From Alcaligenaceae bacterium (GTDB lineage: Bacteria > Pseudomonadota > Gammaproteobacteria > Burkholderiales > Burkholderiaceae_B): a stretch of 33,792 bases of DNA. Where the stretch lies: positions 1-33,792 of the forward strand of contig CANCOC010000035.1 of NCBI GenBank assembly GCA_947379755.1. Reading direction: 5' to 3'. Shown piece by piece: positions 1 to 7,611 of this stretch (the first letter of the stretch is position 1; each line of letters starts with the position of its first letter). The position numbers and the translations under genes are program-made. The notes beneath the pieces were generated by a model, which made no database searches, was not told the DNA's origin, and saw nothing but the letters and a program-made list of their open reading frames with translations.

Positions 1-640
1 CTTCGATATCTTCGGGTTCCTGAATCGCCTCTGCCGCCCATGCCTTCATCTCTGGCAAGTCCAGTATCCGGTCGCAATAGGCCTGGCAAAGTGGATCAAG
101 CTCAATACCGTACGTCAGAAAACGCGTCACAACCGGCGCAAACATCGCATCCGCTACCGTCAGGTTACCCCCAAATAGATAAGGACCGCTGTACGCCTGC
201 AGACACTCGCGCCAGATCACCACAATCCGGTCAATATCCATCTGTGCTTTTGACCAGACTTTAAAACCGCTGATGCGTGCCTTGATATTCATCGGAAGCG
301 CGGATCGCAGTGCTGAAAACCCGGAATGCATCTCGCCGCAAATGGATCGGCAATGTGCCCGATGCACCGGATTGGAAGGCAAAAGTCCCGCATTTGGTGC
401 AATCTCGTTGAGGTATTCACCGATCGCGAGTGTGTCCCAGACTTTGCTGCCCTGATGGCTCAGGCAAGGTCCCAGGATCGAAGGAGACAGCAACAAGAGC
501 TCTGCGCGCGCATCCAGATCCCCAGGCTCTACCAGAACCTCAGTGAAACGTACGCCAGACATCTTGAGCATCAACCAGCCGCGTAACGACCAGGATGAGT
601 AGTTTTTGCTGCTAATCGTAAGTGTGGTTTTGGTCGCCAT
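1..640 (-). CDS. Glutathione S-transferase family protein, cut off by the window edge
   Basis: Read on the minus strand from an ATG at 640, an open frame runs without a stop to base 1, so the C-terminus lies outside. About 213 residues are visible. The N-terminus (MATKTTLTISSKNYSSWSLR) has the NYSSWS-LR pattern of the thioredoxin-like domain in soluble GSTs, where the Ser/Tyr cluster contacts glutathione. Further on, a W-D-(S/T)-LAI-EYL motif ends the thioredoxin fold. An all-helical C-terminal domain follows, with the usual LFGG-LTVADAMFAPVV capping-box region. The likely role is glutathione conjugation or peroxide/isomerase chemistry in the cytoplasm; the substrate cannot be told. It is divergent from phaZ across a 134-base spacer. 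Confidence 0.85.
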   Translation of the reverse strand, partial: MATKTTLTISSKNYSSWSLRGWLMLKMSGVRFTEVLVEPGDLDARAELLLLSPSILGPCLSHQGSKVWDTLAIGEYLNEIAPNAGLLPSNPVHRAHCRSICGEMHSGFSALRSALPMNIKARISGFKVWSKAQMDIDRIVVIWRECLQAYSGPYLFGGNLTVADAMFAPVVTRFLTYGIELDPLCQAYCDRILDLPEMKAWAAEAIQEPEDIE

Positions 641-696
641 ATCGATGCATCCAGAATGTAGTTTGAACAACGGATAAAAAAATCCAATGCAAAAAC

Positions 697-713
697 CATG
701 CCAGTCTGGCATG
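697..713. promoter_or_regulatory. Perfect 7-bp inverted repeat in the GST/phaZ divergent spacer
   Basis: CATGCCA at 697-703 and TGGCATG at 707-713 are perfect inverted arms around GTC. The element sits between the divergent starts at 640 and 775. A second, weaker pair, GTCGGA (740-745) and TCCGAC (752-757), lies nearer phaZ. Such a compact palindrome in a divergent promoter region suits a dimeric regulator's operator. The regulator is unknown, and the assignment is inference. Confidence 0.45.
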
Positions 714-774
714 CGTCTTGCTTGAAAGCATACATTCCCGTCGGATATCTGTCCGACTCACAGGAGCTCAGCGT

Positions 775-1992
775 ATGCTTTATCAGTCATATCAAAGCTA
801 TTCAAACTGGATCGATTCCGTACGATCGATTGGGGATATCACCCAGAATGCCTCGAATCAATGGATGCAATCCATTGGTTTATCTGCACTCCCGCACATG
901 GATGCACAGTACGAACAGATTTCCCTGATGGGACTGACGCACGCGCGACCCGCTTTCAATATCCACGAGGTGACCTGCCCGCAGGGCCTGGTTCACCCGG
1001 TTCAAGAGTCAACCGTCCATACCACCCCATTTTGCGGCCTGCTGCAATTCAAAAGGGCAAGCAAAGTACCTTTACCAAAAATTCTGCTGGTGGCTCCGAT
1101 GTCGGGGCACTTTGCAACACTGCTGACTGGTACCGTTCGCACTCTGCTCAAAGACCACGAGGTCTATCTGACAGACTGGAAAAACATCCGTGATGTGCCG
1201 CTCAGCGATGGCGAGTTCAGTCTGGATACGTACATCAGCCATATTATTGAGTTCATACAATTCCTGGGGCCAAACATTCATCTGATGGGCGTCTGCCAAC
1301 CGACCGTGGCTTGTCTGGCTGCGACGGCCGTCATGGCAGAGCAAAAAGATCCATGTCAGCCTGTCAGCCTGATATTAATGGCAGGCCCCGTTGATGCGCG
1401 GATCAATCCAACTAAAGTCAACGAACTTGCCAATGACAAACCGTACGAATGGTTTGAGCAAAAACTCATTGATACTGTGCCAAGAGAATTTGCTGGCGGT
1501 GGACGTCGAGTCTATCCGGGGTTTTTGCAGCTCATTGCATTTATGAGCATGAATCCGGACCGTCATAAACAGTCTTTCAAAACATTGTATGAACACCGCA
1601 TCCAGGGTGAGCATCAGCAAGCAGATGTGATCCGTGATTTTTATGAAGAATATTTTGCCATCATGGATTTGTCGGCCGATTATTATCTGCAGACCATCAA
1701 GCAGGTCTTTCAGGAGTATGCCCTCGCAAAAGGCATGCTGACTTATCAGGGTCAGGCGTTGAACCTGAAGGCAATCAAACGTCCATTTCTGCTGACGGTA
1801 GAAGGCGAACGAGATGATATCTGTGGCATTGGCCAGACGCTAGCCGCCCAGGATCTGTGCACCGGCCTGGCTGCGTACAAAAAGTCTCATCATCTGCAGG
1901 CAGGCGTCGGGCATTACGGCGTATTTAACGGCAGACGCTGGGAAGCACAGATCTATCCCGTGGTGCGCAATCTGATTCAGTCCGTTAACTGA
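775..1992 (+). CDS. phaZ: Intracellular polyhydroxybutyrate (PHA) depolymerase
   Basis: The product of 405 residues hydrolyses stored polyhydroxybutyrate granules to hydroxybutyrate units in the cytoplasm. It is close to the usual length of PhaZ1-type intracellular depolymerases (about 410-420). The alpha/beta-hydrolase nucleophile is cysteine rather than serine, in MGVCQPTVA around Cys174. The likely acid is Asp347 or Asp348 in VEGERDDICG, and the likely catalytic base is His380 in AGVGHYGVF. No signal peptide is visible, consistent with an intracellular enzyme. I chose the ATG at 775 over the in-frame ATG at 718 because AGGAG lies 8 bases upstream and MLYQSYQ matches the family N-terminus. 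It overlaps the convergent DUF1653 gene by 8 bases at its 3' end. No other PHA gene lies in the window. Confidence 0.93.
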   Translation: MLYQSYQSYSNWIDSVRSIGDITQNASNQWMQSIGLSALPHMDAQYEQISLMGLTHARPAFNIHEVTCPQGLVHPVQESTVHTTPFCGLLQFKRASKVPLPKILLVAPMSGHFATLLTGTVRTLLKDHEVYLTDWKNIRDVPLSDGEFSLDTYISHIIEFIQFLGPNIHLMGVCQPTVACLAATAVMAEQKDPCQPVSLILMAGPVDARINPTKVNELANDKPYEWFEQKLIDTVPREFAGGGRRVYPGFLQLIAFMSMNPDRHKQSFKTLYEHRIQGEHQQADVIRDFYEEYFAIMDLSADYYLQTIKQVFQEYALAKGMLTYQGQALNLKAIKRPFLLTVEGERDDICGIGQTLAAQDLCTGLAAYKKSHHLQAGVGHYGVFNGRRWEAQIYPVVRNLIQSVN

Positions 1993-2194
1993 GCTCACTG
2001 TTCACAAGGATAAAGCGTCCATCCAGCATTTCAGACTGGGGTCTGGTCCAGTAAGTCATATTGCGTAACGCTTGATACACATAAACGTCTTCGAGTGTTG
2101 CCTCGACTTTTGCGAGACACACGATGCGGTAGAAACCGCCGGTTTTAACATGCTGAACTTTTTGGTCAGGCAGAAAGGGAACTTGTTGCATCAT
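1985..2194 (-). CDS. Small DUF1653-like protein
   Basis: This protein of 69 residues has the pattern of DUF1653: an initial K-VQH-K-GGFY, then IVCLAKVEATLEDVYVYQAL, an aromatic WTRP and a terminal GRF-LV. Its function is unknown; the fold is a small beta-rich domain by family. It starts ATG-ATG with only a weak upstream GAG. It lies 12 bases downstream of the EamA transporter gene in the same orientation, so it could be the last gene of that operon. Its stop codon (1985-1987) lies inside the last codons of convergent phaZ. Conservation of the family makes me trust this short gene more than its context alone would. Confidence 0.72.
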   Translation of the reverse strand: MMQQVPFLPDQKVQHVKTGGFYRIVCLAKVEATLEDVYVYQALRNMTYWTRPQSEMLDGRFILVNSELS

Positions 2195-2206
2195 GGTCTC
2201 GAATGC

Positions 2207-3115
2207 CTACCTGGATTGTTTGCGCAGGCCCAGTTTTATCACAGTCCCCACCACAATCAGCGCACCCAGCACCTGAATGAAAGCAATGGACTGGCCCAGG
2301 ATCAGCCACGCAAGAACCAGGGCAAAAATCGGTTCAACGTTCATGATCGCTGAATTTCCCACGACACCCAGCTTGGGCAGAACCGTAAACATGATGGTAA
2401 AACCCGTCCCATACAAGGCCGCCAGAGCAGCCAACCCCCACCAACCTGCGGTCGCATCTGGCCAGTGGAAATCTCCGGATAACTGCGTGCCACAGAAAGC
2501 GAGCACCCCGACCATCCACATTGTGGTTGCCGTGCGGATGCGCCCATCCAGATCGGCAGCTTCATGCTGTGTCAGCACCATCGCCAGACCAAACGTCGCG
2601 CCAGCAGTCAGGGCAAAGGCAACCCCCACACCCATCGCACTCCACTGCCCCTGCATTCCCAGTCCAGACGTTGCACCAAACACATCGAGGGCCAGCGCGA
2701 GACCAATGAGCAAAACAGGCATGGCACGCAAGACTTGAGGTTCGGGACGGTGGCCATAAAAAATGCGGGCCCACAGGGCAATCCAGAGTGGATACGTATT
2801 AAAGGAAAGTAAGGCCAGAGAGACCGGAAGCCTCATCACGGCGGAATAAAGGGTCAGACTTTGAACCGCCATCAACACTCCGATGACAGGAAGCACTTTC
2901 TTGTGTCGCGCGGTGAACTTCACCGGAACTCCCTGGATAAAAATCAGGAGGGTCACAACTAGCGCAGTCAGACAGCTGCGTACCGTCACAGCCGTGGCAA
3001 CATCAAGCCCGTGGTTAAACGCCACACGGGCTGCAACGTGATTCGCCCCCATCAGCAGGCCAACCAATAACAAGATGGCAAAAGCAGTCCGGGTCAGCTC
3101 ACTTTTAGCCTTCAC
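2207..3115 (-). CDS. EamA/DMT-superfamily membrane transporter
   Basis: The product of 302 residues has the two-repeat EamA layout of about ten hydrophobic helices. A short cytoplasmic N-terminus precedes TM1 (FAILLLVGLLMGANHVAARV), and PVSLALLSFNTYPLW shows the signature mid-repeat pattern. The second repeat begins near QWSAMGVGVAFALTAGATFG and ends with helices near NVEPIFALVLAWLILGQ. It closes with a basic tail, KLGLRKQSR. The start is a GTG at 3115 whose bases overlap the stop of the upstream TctC gene (GTGA), so translation is probably coupled. DMT proteins usually export or exchange metabolites and amino acids at the inner membrane. Beside two Bug proteins and CoA-ester enzymes it may move the carboxylate or a product of the pathway, but the substrate is not visible. 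Confidence 0.85.
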   Translation of the reverse strand: MKAKSELTRTAFAILLLVGLLMGANHVAARVAFNHGLDVATAVTVRSCLTALVVTLLIFIQGVPVKFTARHKKVLPVIGVLMAVQSLTLYSAVMRLPVSLALLSFNTYPLWIALWARIFYGHRPEPQVLRAMPVLLIGLALALDVFGATSGLGMQGQWSAMGVGVAFALTAGATFGLAMVLTQHEAADLDGRIRTATTMWMVGVLAFCGTQLSGDFHWPDATAGWWGLAALAALYGTGFTIMFTVLPKLGVVGNSAIMNVEPIFALVLAWLILGQSIAFIQVLGALIVVGTVIKLGLRKQSR

Positions 3116-4125
3116 TCAAGTTCAATCTTGGCATCGTGGATGATTTGCGCCCACTTGACGCGCTCCTGTCTGGCAAACGCATCAAAATGCGCAGCTGAGT
3201 CTCCGACCGTCACCGCACCTTGAGACAGCAGACGATCTTTGATCTCTGGATCATCCAGAATTTTGACACTTGCAGCATTGAGCTTTTCAATGATCTCGGG
3301 CGGTGTGCCCTTGCGTGCATAGAGTCCGAACCAGCCTTCCACTTCGTAACCAGCCAGGCCTGCTTCAGCGATGCTTGGCACATCTGGCAGCAGCGCAGAG
3401 CGTTTGACAGAAGTCACGCCGAGCGCGGTCAGTTTGCCTGAACGGATCAGTGGCAAACAGATCGGCAGATTACAAAACATCATGTCGACCCGACCGCCGA
3501 TCACATCGTTGACGACGGCAGGACTGCTTTTGTATGGCACATGAATCATGTCAGCATGCGCCATGCTTTTAAACATCTCACCGGACAGATGCATACTGCC
3601 GCCTGCCCCACTCGAACCAAAACTCATGCTTTGCGTTTTAAGCAAAGCCAATAACTCAGGCAGCGTCCTGGCCGGCACCTGCGGCCCGACCACCAGCACA
3701 TTGGTAACAGTTGCAATGTTTGTGATCGCAACAAAATCGCGCTGCGGATCGTACCTGGCATTTTTATGCAGCGTCACGTTGATCGCACCGATACTGGTGG
3801 GGCCCACCATCAAGGTATAACCGTTAGGCTGTGAGGCAAGCAAGAAGTTCGCACCAATGTTGCCATCGGCACCCGCCTTGTTTTCAGCAATGACGGGTTG
3901 ACCCAGATTTTCGGCTAACTTGTTGGCCAGTGTGCGGGCCAGGATATCCGTCAGCGTCCCCGCGGCAAAAGGCACCACCATGGTGATGGGCTTATTTGGA
4001 TAATCTGTCGTTTGCGCAGCCACGTTTACGTTGGCCAGCAGTGCTAAAAGTCCTGATATGCAGCACCCAAAAAAATATCGCCCGGACATCGCCCTGCGCA
4101 CACCCACAACAGATTGATTCAGCAT
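3112..4125 (-). CDS. Bug/TctC-family periplasmic solute-binding protein (copy 1)
   Basis: The product has 337 residues from the ATG at 4125. That ATG has an AAAGGGA Shine-Dalgarno and sits 14 bases after the dehydrogenase stop, so I rejected the longer in-frame extension to 4401. An N-terminal signal peptide runs through GCCISGLLALLANVNVAAQ. The mature start, DYPNKPITMVVPFAAGTLTD, is the Bug family signature, with the P-KPI-M-VPF ligand-loop motif. The family's second and third conserved blocks follow (VIAENKAGADGNIGAN and SFGSSGAGGSMHLSGEMF). Bug proteins bind small carboxylates in the periplasm and normally serve TctA/TctB. Neither membrane subunit is encoded here, as is common for the orphan Bugs of Alcaligenaceae. 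Confidence 0.92.
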   Translation of the reverse strand: MLNQSVVGVRRAMSGRYFFGCCISGLLALLANVNVAAQTTDYPNKPITMVVPFAAGTLTDILARTLANKLAENLGQPVIAENKAGADGNIGANFLLASQPNGYTLMVGPTSIGAINVTLHKNARYDPQRDFVAITNIATVTNVLVVGPQVPARTLPELLALLKTQSMSFGSSGAGGSMHLSGEMFKSMAHADMIHVPYKSSPAVVNDVIGGRVDMMFCNLPICLPLIRSGKLTALGVTSVKRSALLPDVPSIAEAGLAGYEVEGWFGLYARKGTPPEIIEKLNAASVKILDDPEIKDRLLSQGAVTVGDSAAHFDAFARQERVKWAQIIHDAKIELE

Positions 4126-4139
4126 GTAATCTGATCCCT

Positions 4140-4862
4140 TTAACCTGTCAGCCCAACTGAAAGTCCGCCACAGACGTATAGCAACTGTCCTGTAATAAAA
4201 CCAGCGCGACGGTCGATGAGCATGCACACGGCATGCGCGACTTCTTCGGGTGTGCCGAACCTGCCAACCGGAACCGATTCGCGAATCTTGATTGTTTGTG
4301 GAGCGTCGGGATGATTCGAGGCGGTAAATAATTCGGTTTCGATCGGCCCAGGGGCAATCGCATTGACAGTAATGCCCTGGGTCGCGGTTTCGAGCGCCCA
4401 CGTCCGAGTCATGCCAACCAGACCCGCCTTGGTGCCGCCGTATCCGGTGCGGCCCGACTTGCCTAAGCCTGCACGGCTACCAATATTGATAATCCGGCCA
4501 TACTTGTTGGCACGCATCGCTGGCAATACCGCCTGTGTCAGTAACAGAGGCGCAACCATATTTAGTGCCACCATCTGATCGATATCCTCAAGCTCGATAT
4601 CTTCAATTTTACCCACGTGAATCATGCCCGCGTTATTCACCAGATTCAGGATATCTTTTTTGGAGGCCCAGTCAGCGGCCGCCTCGCGTGTGCGTCTGGC
4701 ATCACTCAGATCGACTGATTCAAAAATCTCACCGGGCAACAGTTCTTTTGGTGCGGTACGGCTAAAGTTGATGACCTCATAGCCTTCATCGATGAGACGT
4801 TGCACCACAGCACGGCCAATGCCGCGACTGCCCCCGGTTACCAATGCAGTTGCGCCTTTCAT
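4140..4862 (-). CDS. Short-chain dehydrogenase/reductase (SDR, FabG-like)
   Basis: The product of 240 residues is a classical SDR of the Rossmann fold. The cofactor loop TGGSRGIG is at residues 8-15, NNAG is near 80, an active-site serine lies in INIGSRAG, and YGGTKAG supplies the Tyr and Lys. PG-IETELF follows in the substrate-lid region. It should oxidise a hydroxyl or reduce a keto group with NAD(P)(H). The start is the ATG at 4862, overlapping the upstream TctC stop (ATGA, 4859-4862), so I rejected the longer frame to 4901. Its place between two TctC genes is unusual and suggests it acts on the ligand the Bug proteins bind, or on its CoA derivative. That is inference. It is distinct from the housekeeping fabG at 23408-24145. 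Confidence 0.9.
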   Translation of the reverse strand: MKGATALVTGGSRGIGRAVVQRLIDEGYEVINFSRTAPKELLPGEIFESVDLSDARRTREAAADWASKKDILNLVNNAGMIHVGKIEDIELEDIDQMVALNMVAPLLLTQAVLPAMRANKYGRIINIGSRAGLGKSGRTGYGGTKAGLVGMTRTWALETATQGITVNAIAPGPIETELFTASNHPDAPQTIKIRESVPVGRFGTPEEVAHAVCMLIDRRAGFITGQLLYVCGGLSVGLTG

Positions 4863-5854
4863 TGTGCTTGAATCCCCCGTTCTTTCACAAGTTTTCCCCA
4901 TTTCTGGCGCTCTGTCTTTTCAAAAGCAGCCAGATCAGGACCAAATAAATTGCCAGGTGTTGCAGCAAGTCTCTCGTAAGCCTGCGCCACCTTCTCGGTC
5001 TTAAGTCCGATGCGGGCTGCTTCGATCAGTTTATCCACGATCGGTTGCGGAGTGCCTTTGGCTACGTAAATCGCAAACCACGCTGTCACATCAAAACCTG
5101 TTACACCAGACTCGGCAAAGGTAGGCAAATCTTTGGCAAACGGACTGCGCTCAGCTGATGTCACTGCAATCCCACGCACGCGCGAACCGTCCTTGATTTG
5201 ATTGATTGAACCTGGCAAATTATCAAATAACATATCTATCTGACCGCCAATCAACGCAGGCATGGATCCAGAGATGCCTTTGAACGGAACATGCAACAAC
5301 TCAACACCGGTCATCGCCTCGAAGTATGCGCCCGTCAAATGCGGCGACGAACCAATCCCAGGTGTTCCGTAAGTGAGCTTTTTGTCTTTGGCGTCCCGTG
5401 CCGCCTTGATCACATCACCCAGATTCTTCCAGGGCGAGGTCGCAGACACCACCAGCACGTTAGGCGTAGTGGAAACCAATGCGATTGGAATCAGGTCCTT
5501 CTCAGGATCGACCAGCATTTCTGGATATATAAACTGGTTGATCGTCTGGGTTCCAATTGTTCCCAGGCCAATGGTGTAGCCGTCTGGTTTGCTACGCGCC
5601 ACATAAGTCATCCCTAAATTGCCACCCGCACCGGGTCGGTTTTCAACCACCACGGTCTGCTTGAGCGCGTCTTCCATCGCGGCAGCAATTGAGCGACCAA
5701 AGATATCTGCTGCGCCGGCCGCAGGATATGGCACAACGACTGTCAGCGCCTTGTTTGGGAAATCCTGAGCCTGCGCAGCAGGAGATTGCGCCCAAAGACC
5801 ACCCATGACGGCGGCCAAAACCAGCGTGCGCATAAAAAAACGTCGTTGATGCAT
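4859..5854 (-). CDS. Bug/TctC-family periplasmic solute-binding protein (copy 2)
   Basis: The product has 331 residues from the ATG at 5854. That ATG is preceded by AGGAG (5860-5864) at good spacing; the frame stays open to 5962 but without a ribosome site. The signal peptide is MRTLVLAAVMGGLWAQSPAAQAQ with an AQA-type cleavage site. The mature protein opens DFPNKALTVVVPYPAAGAAD, then VVENRPGAGGNLG and TYGTPGIGSSPHLTGAYFE, the three conserved Bug blocks. It is the first gene of the leftward operon and its stop overlaps the dehydrogenase start. It is clearly diverged from copy 1, so the two probably bind different or differently modified ligands. No TctA/TctB genes are nearby. Confidence 0.92.
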   Translation of the reverse strand: MHQRRFFMRTLVLAAVMGGLWAQSPAAQAQDFPNKALTVVVPYPAAGAADIFGRSIAAAMEDALKQTVVVENRPGAGGNLGMTYVARSKPDGYTIGLGTIGTQTINQFIYPEMLVDPEKDLIPIALVSTTPNVLVVSATSPWKNLGDVIKAARDAKDKKLTYGTPGIGSSPHLTGAYFEAMTGVELLHVPFKGISGSMPALIGGQIDMLFDNLPGSINQIKDGSRVRGIAVTSAERSPFAKDLPTFAESGVTGFDVTAWFAIYVAKGTPQPIVDKLIEAARIGLKTEKVAQAYERLAATPGNLFGPDLAAFEKTERQKWGKLVKERGIQAQ

Positions 5855-5912
5855 ATGTTCTCCTGACGGTGCATGACCGCGATTGTTTTTAGTTTTATGA
5901 TCCGACTGATAA

Positions 5913-5930
5913 AGTACGTAAATAAGTACT
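5913..5930. promoter_or_regulatory. Candidate operator between the divergent carboxylate operons
   Basis: AGTAC (5913-5917) and GTACT (5926-5930) form an inverted repeat around 8 A/T-rich bases. AAGTAC also recurs as a direct repeat 12 bases apart (5912 and 5924). The site lies in the 146-base spacer between the starts at 5854 and 6001, next to the self-complementary ACTATAGT (5928-5935) that could supply -10 elements in either direction. A GntR-family regulator encoded in the rightward operon is the natural candidate to bind it. The match to any published GntR consensus is only loose. Confidence 0.4.
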
Positions 5931-6000
5931 ATAGTGCCATTCTGATTCAAACAATAGCACACGGCAAACGCTCTGGCACCCTATTTACTGGACGACCGCA

Positions 6001-7611
6001 ATGACATCAAACACTCCTTTTTTTGCAGCGCGGATGGCAAGCATTGCGCGTACACATGCCAGTCACCCTGCGTTGATCGACCGCAATATCGTCACGACGT
6101 TTAGCCAGCTCAATGAGCAGGTCAGCCAACTGGCGGGAAATCTGGCAAAACTGGGCATTCGAGCCAATGATCGTGTCGCCATCTGGCTGCCAAACTGTCT
6201 GGCCTGGGTTCAGGCATTTCTGGCCTGTGCGCACCTGGGTGCAACCGTACTGGCCGTCAACACACGGTTTCGCAGCAAAGAAGTCGCAGACATTATCGGT
6301 CGTGGCCATGCAGACTGGCTGATCATGTGGCCCGACTTCAAAGGCATTGCCTTTGCCGAGATCCTGGCAGATGTCGACCAGGAAGTACTTGGGCGCTTGC
6401 GTGGCGTCGTCACGCTGGGTGACAGCCGCAGTCCTGCAGTCCAGGCGATTGCCGCACGCGGCCATCATGTTCATGCGTTTGAAGATTTGCTCAACAGGCC
6501 TTGTGACACACCCGCGCCACATGGCAATGCGGGTGTGCTGTGCTTTACTACCTCCGGCACGACCTCGCTGCCCAAATTCGTACTGCATGACCACGCCAGC
6601 CTGCTTACACATGGAGATGGCATGCAGACAGCCTATGGCTACGACGCTGACAGCCGCATCTTTGCAAGCGCCCCCTTTTGTGGAGCCTTTGGTTTTTGCA
6701 CGCTGCTGGGCGGACTGGTGACAGGCTGTACGGTCGTCTGCGAACCTGTCACAGACACCCAGAGCACGCTTGAACAAATACGCCGTCATCAGGTCACGCA
6801 CACCTATGCCAATAACGAATCCATTCTTAAGGTGCTTGAAGCCTCAGCTTCGCCAACAGACTTCGCAAGTTGCAAGTTATTTGGCTTTGCCAATTTTTCT
6901 CCTGCCGTCACTAATCTGCTCGCACAAGCTGACCGTAACGGCTTGCCCCTCACCGGCCTGTATGGATCCAGCGAGTTGCAGGCGCTGGTGGCCGCACAAC
7001 CTACAGATCCTTCTCAGGGCGATGTCAGCGTGCGCTATCTGGCCGGAGGCCGACTGATTCATCCCACAGCCCTTGTGCGGGTCAGCGACCCCTCCACGGG
7101 CAAGACTCTGCCCCTCGGAGAGTCAGGTGAACTCGAAATCCTGTCTCCAAGCAGGATGCTGGGTTATCTGGACCAGCCCGAGGCCAGCGCAAAAGTGATG
7201 ACGGAAGATGGGTATTTTAAAACCGGAGACCTCGGATATTGCGTGAGCGACAGACAATTTGTCTTTCAGGCGCGCATGGGTGACTCAATGCGCCTTTCAG
7301 GATTTCTGGTCAACCCTGCCGAAATCGAACAAGCTGTTGAATCCTTACCAGGCGTGAAAGCTTGCCAGGTGGTCGGTGCCACGCTTGGCACAAAAACATT
7401 ACCGGTCGCTTTTGTCATTCTGGAACCCGGCGCCATACCGGACACCGTCGGATGGACCACAGAATGCAAGCGACGCATGGCGGGCTTTAAAGTGCCGGTC
7501 AGGTTTGAAGTACTGAGCGCCTTCCCTTCAATCGAAAGCGCCAATGCCGTCAAGATCCAGAAACACAAGATGCGCGAAATGGCAGATCAATTGCTGGCGG
7601 CTGACGCATGA
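6001..7611 (+). CDS. AMP-dependent acyl-CoA synthetase/ligase
   Basis: The product of 536 residues belongs to the ANL adenylating superfamily. It activates a carboxylic acid with ATP to an acyl-AMP and then to the CoA thioester in the cytoplasm. The phosphate-binding loop is FTTSGTTSLPK (182-192). The A5 motif is YGSSE (321-325), A7 is GYFKTGD (404-410), and the A8 hinge is near ARMGDSMRLSGF with Asp428. The A10 catalytic lysine is probably Lys518. The A8 hinge carries RL where many relatives have IK. The substrate-binding stretch FCGAFGFCTLL is small and hydrophobic, hinting at a short or medium-length acid, but this is weak evidence. It is the first gene of the rightward operon; its stop overlaps the regulator start (ATGA). 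Confidence 0.9.
   Translation: MTSNTPFFAARMASIARTHASHPALIDRNIVTTFSQLNEQVSQLAGNLAKLGIRANDRVAIWLPNCLAWVQAFLACAHLGATVLAVNTRFRSKEVADIIGRGHADWLIMWPDFKGIAFAEILADVDQEVLGRLRGVVTLGDSRSPAVQAIAARGHHVHAFEDLLNRPCDTPAPHGNAGVLCFTTSGTTSLPKFVLHDHASLLTHGDGMQTAYGYDADSRIFASAPFCGAFGFCTLLGGLVTGCTVVCEPVTDTQSTLEQIRRHQVTHTYANNESILKVLEASASPTDFASCKLFGFANFSPAVTNLLAQADRNGLPLTGLYGSSELQALVAAQPTDPSQGDVSVRYLAGGRLIHPTALVRVSDPSTGKTLPLGESGELEILSPSRMLGYLDQPEASAKVMTEDGYFKTGDLGYCVSDRQFVFQARMGDSMRLSGFLVNPAEIEQAVESLPGVKACQVVGATLGTKTLPVAFVILEPGAIPDTVGWTTECKRRMAGFKVPVRFEVLSAFPSIESANAVKIQKHKMREMADQLLAADA

Noticed and set aside
718-774. Upstream in-frame ATG for phaZ
   Set aside because: AGGAG lies ahead of 775, and the extra residues do not resemble the family and cover the palindrome region.
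4126-4401. N-terminal extension of the first TctC gene
   Set aside because: It lies inside the dehydrogenase gene; the ATG at 4125 has a ribosome site and a proper signal peptide.
4863-4901. Longer start for the short-chain dehydrogenase
   Set aside because: The ATGA overlap at 4859-4862 and the family N-terminus fix the start at 4862.
5855-6000. Clear sigma-70 -35/-10 pairs in the divergent spacer
   Set aside because: TATAGT-like -10 elements exist on both strands but no convincing -35 at proper spacing, so I list only the repeat.
6007-6801. Minus-strand open frame of 264 codons opposite the acyl-CoA synthetase
   Set aside because: It is antisense to a gene with clear ANL motifs, has no recognisable domain and is Cys/Arg-rich in the way of shadow frames.
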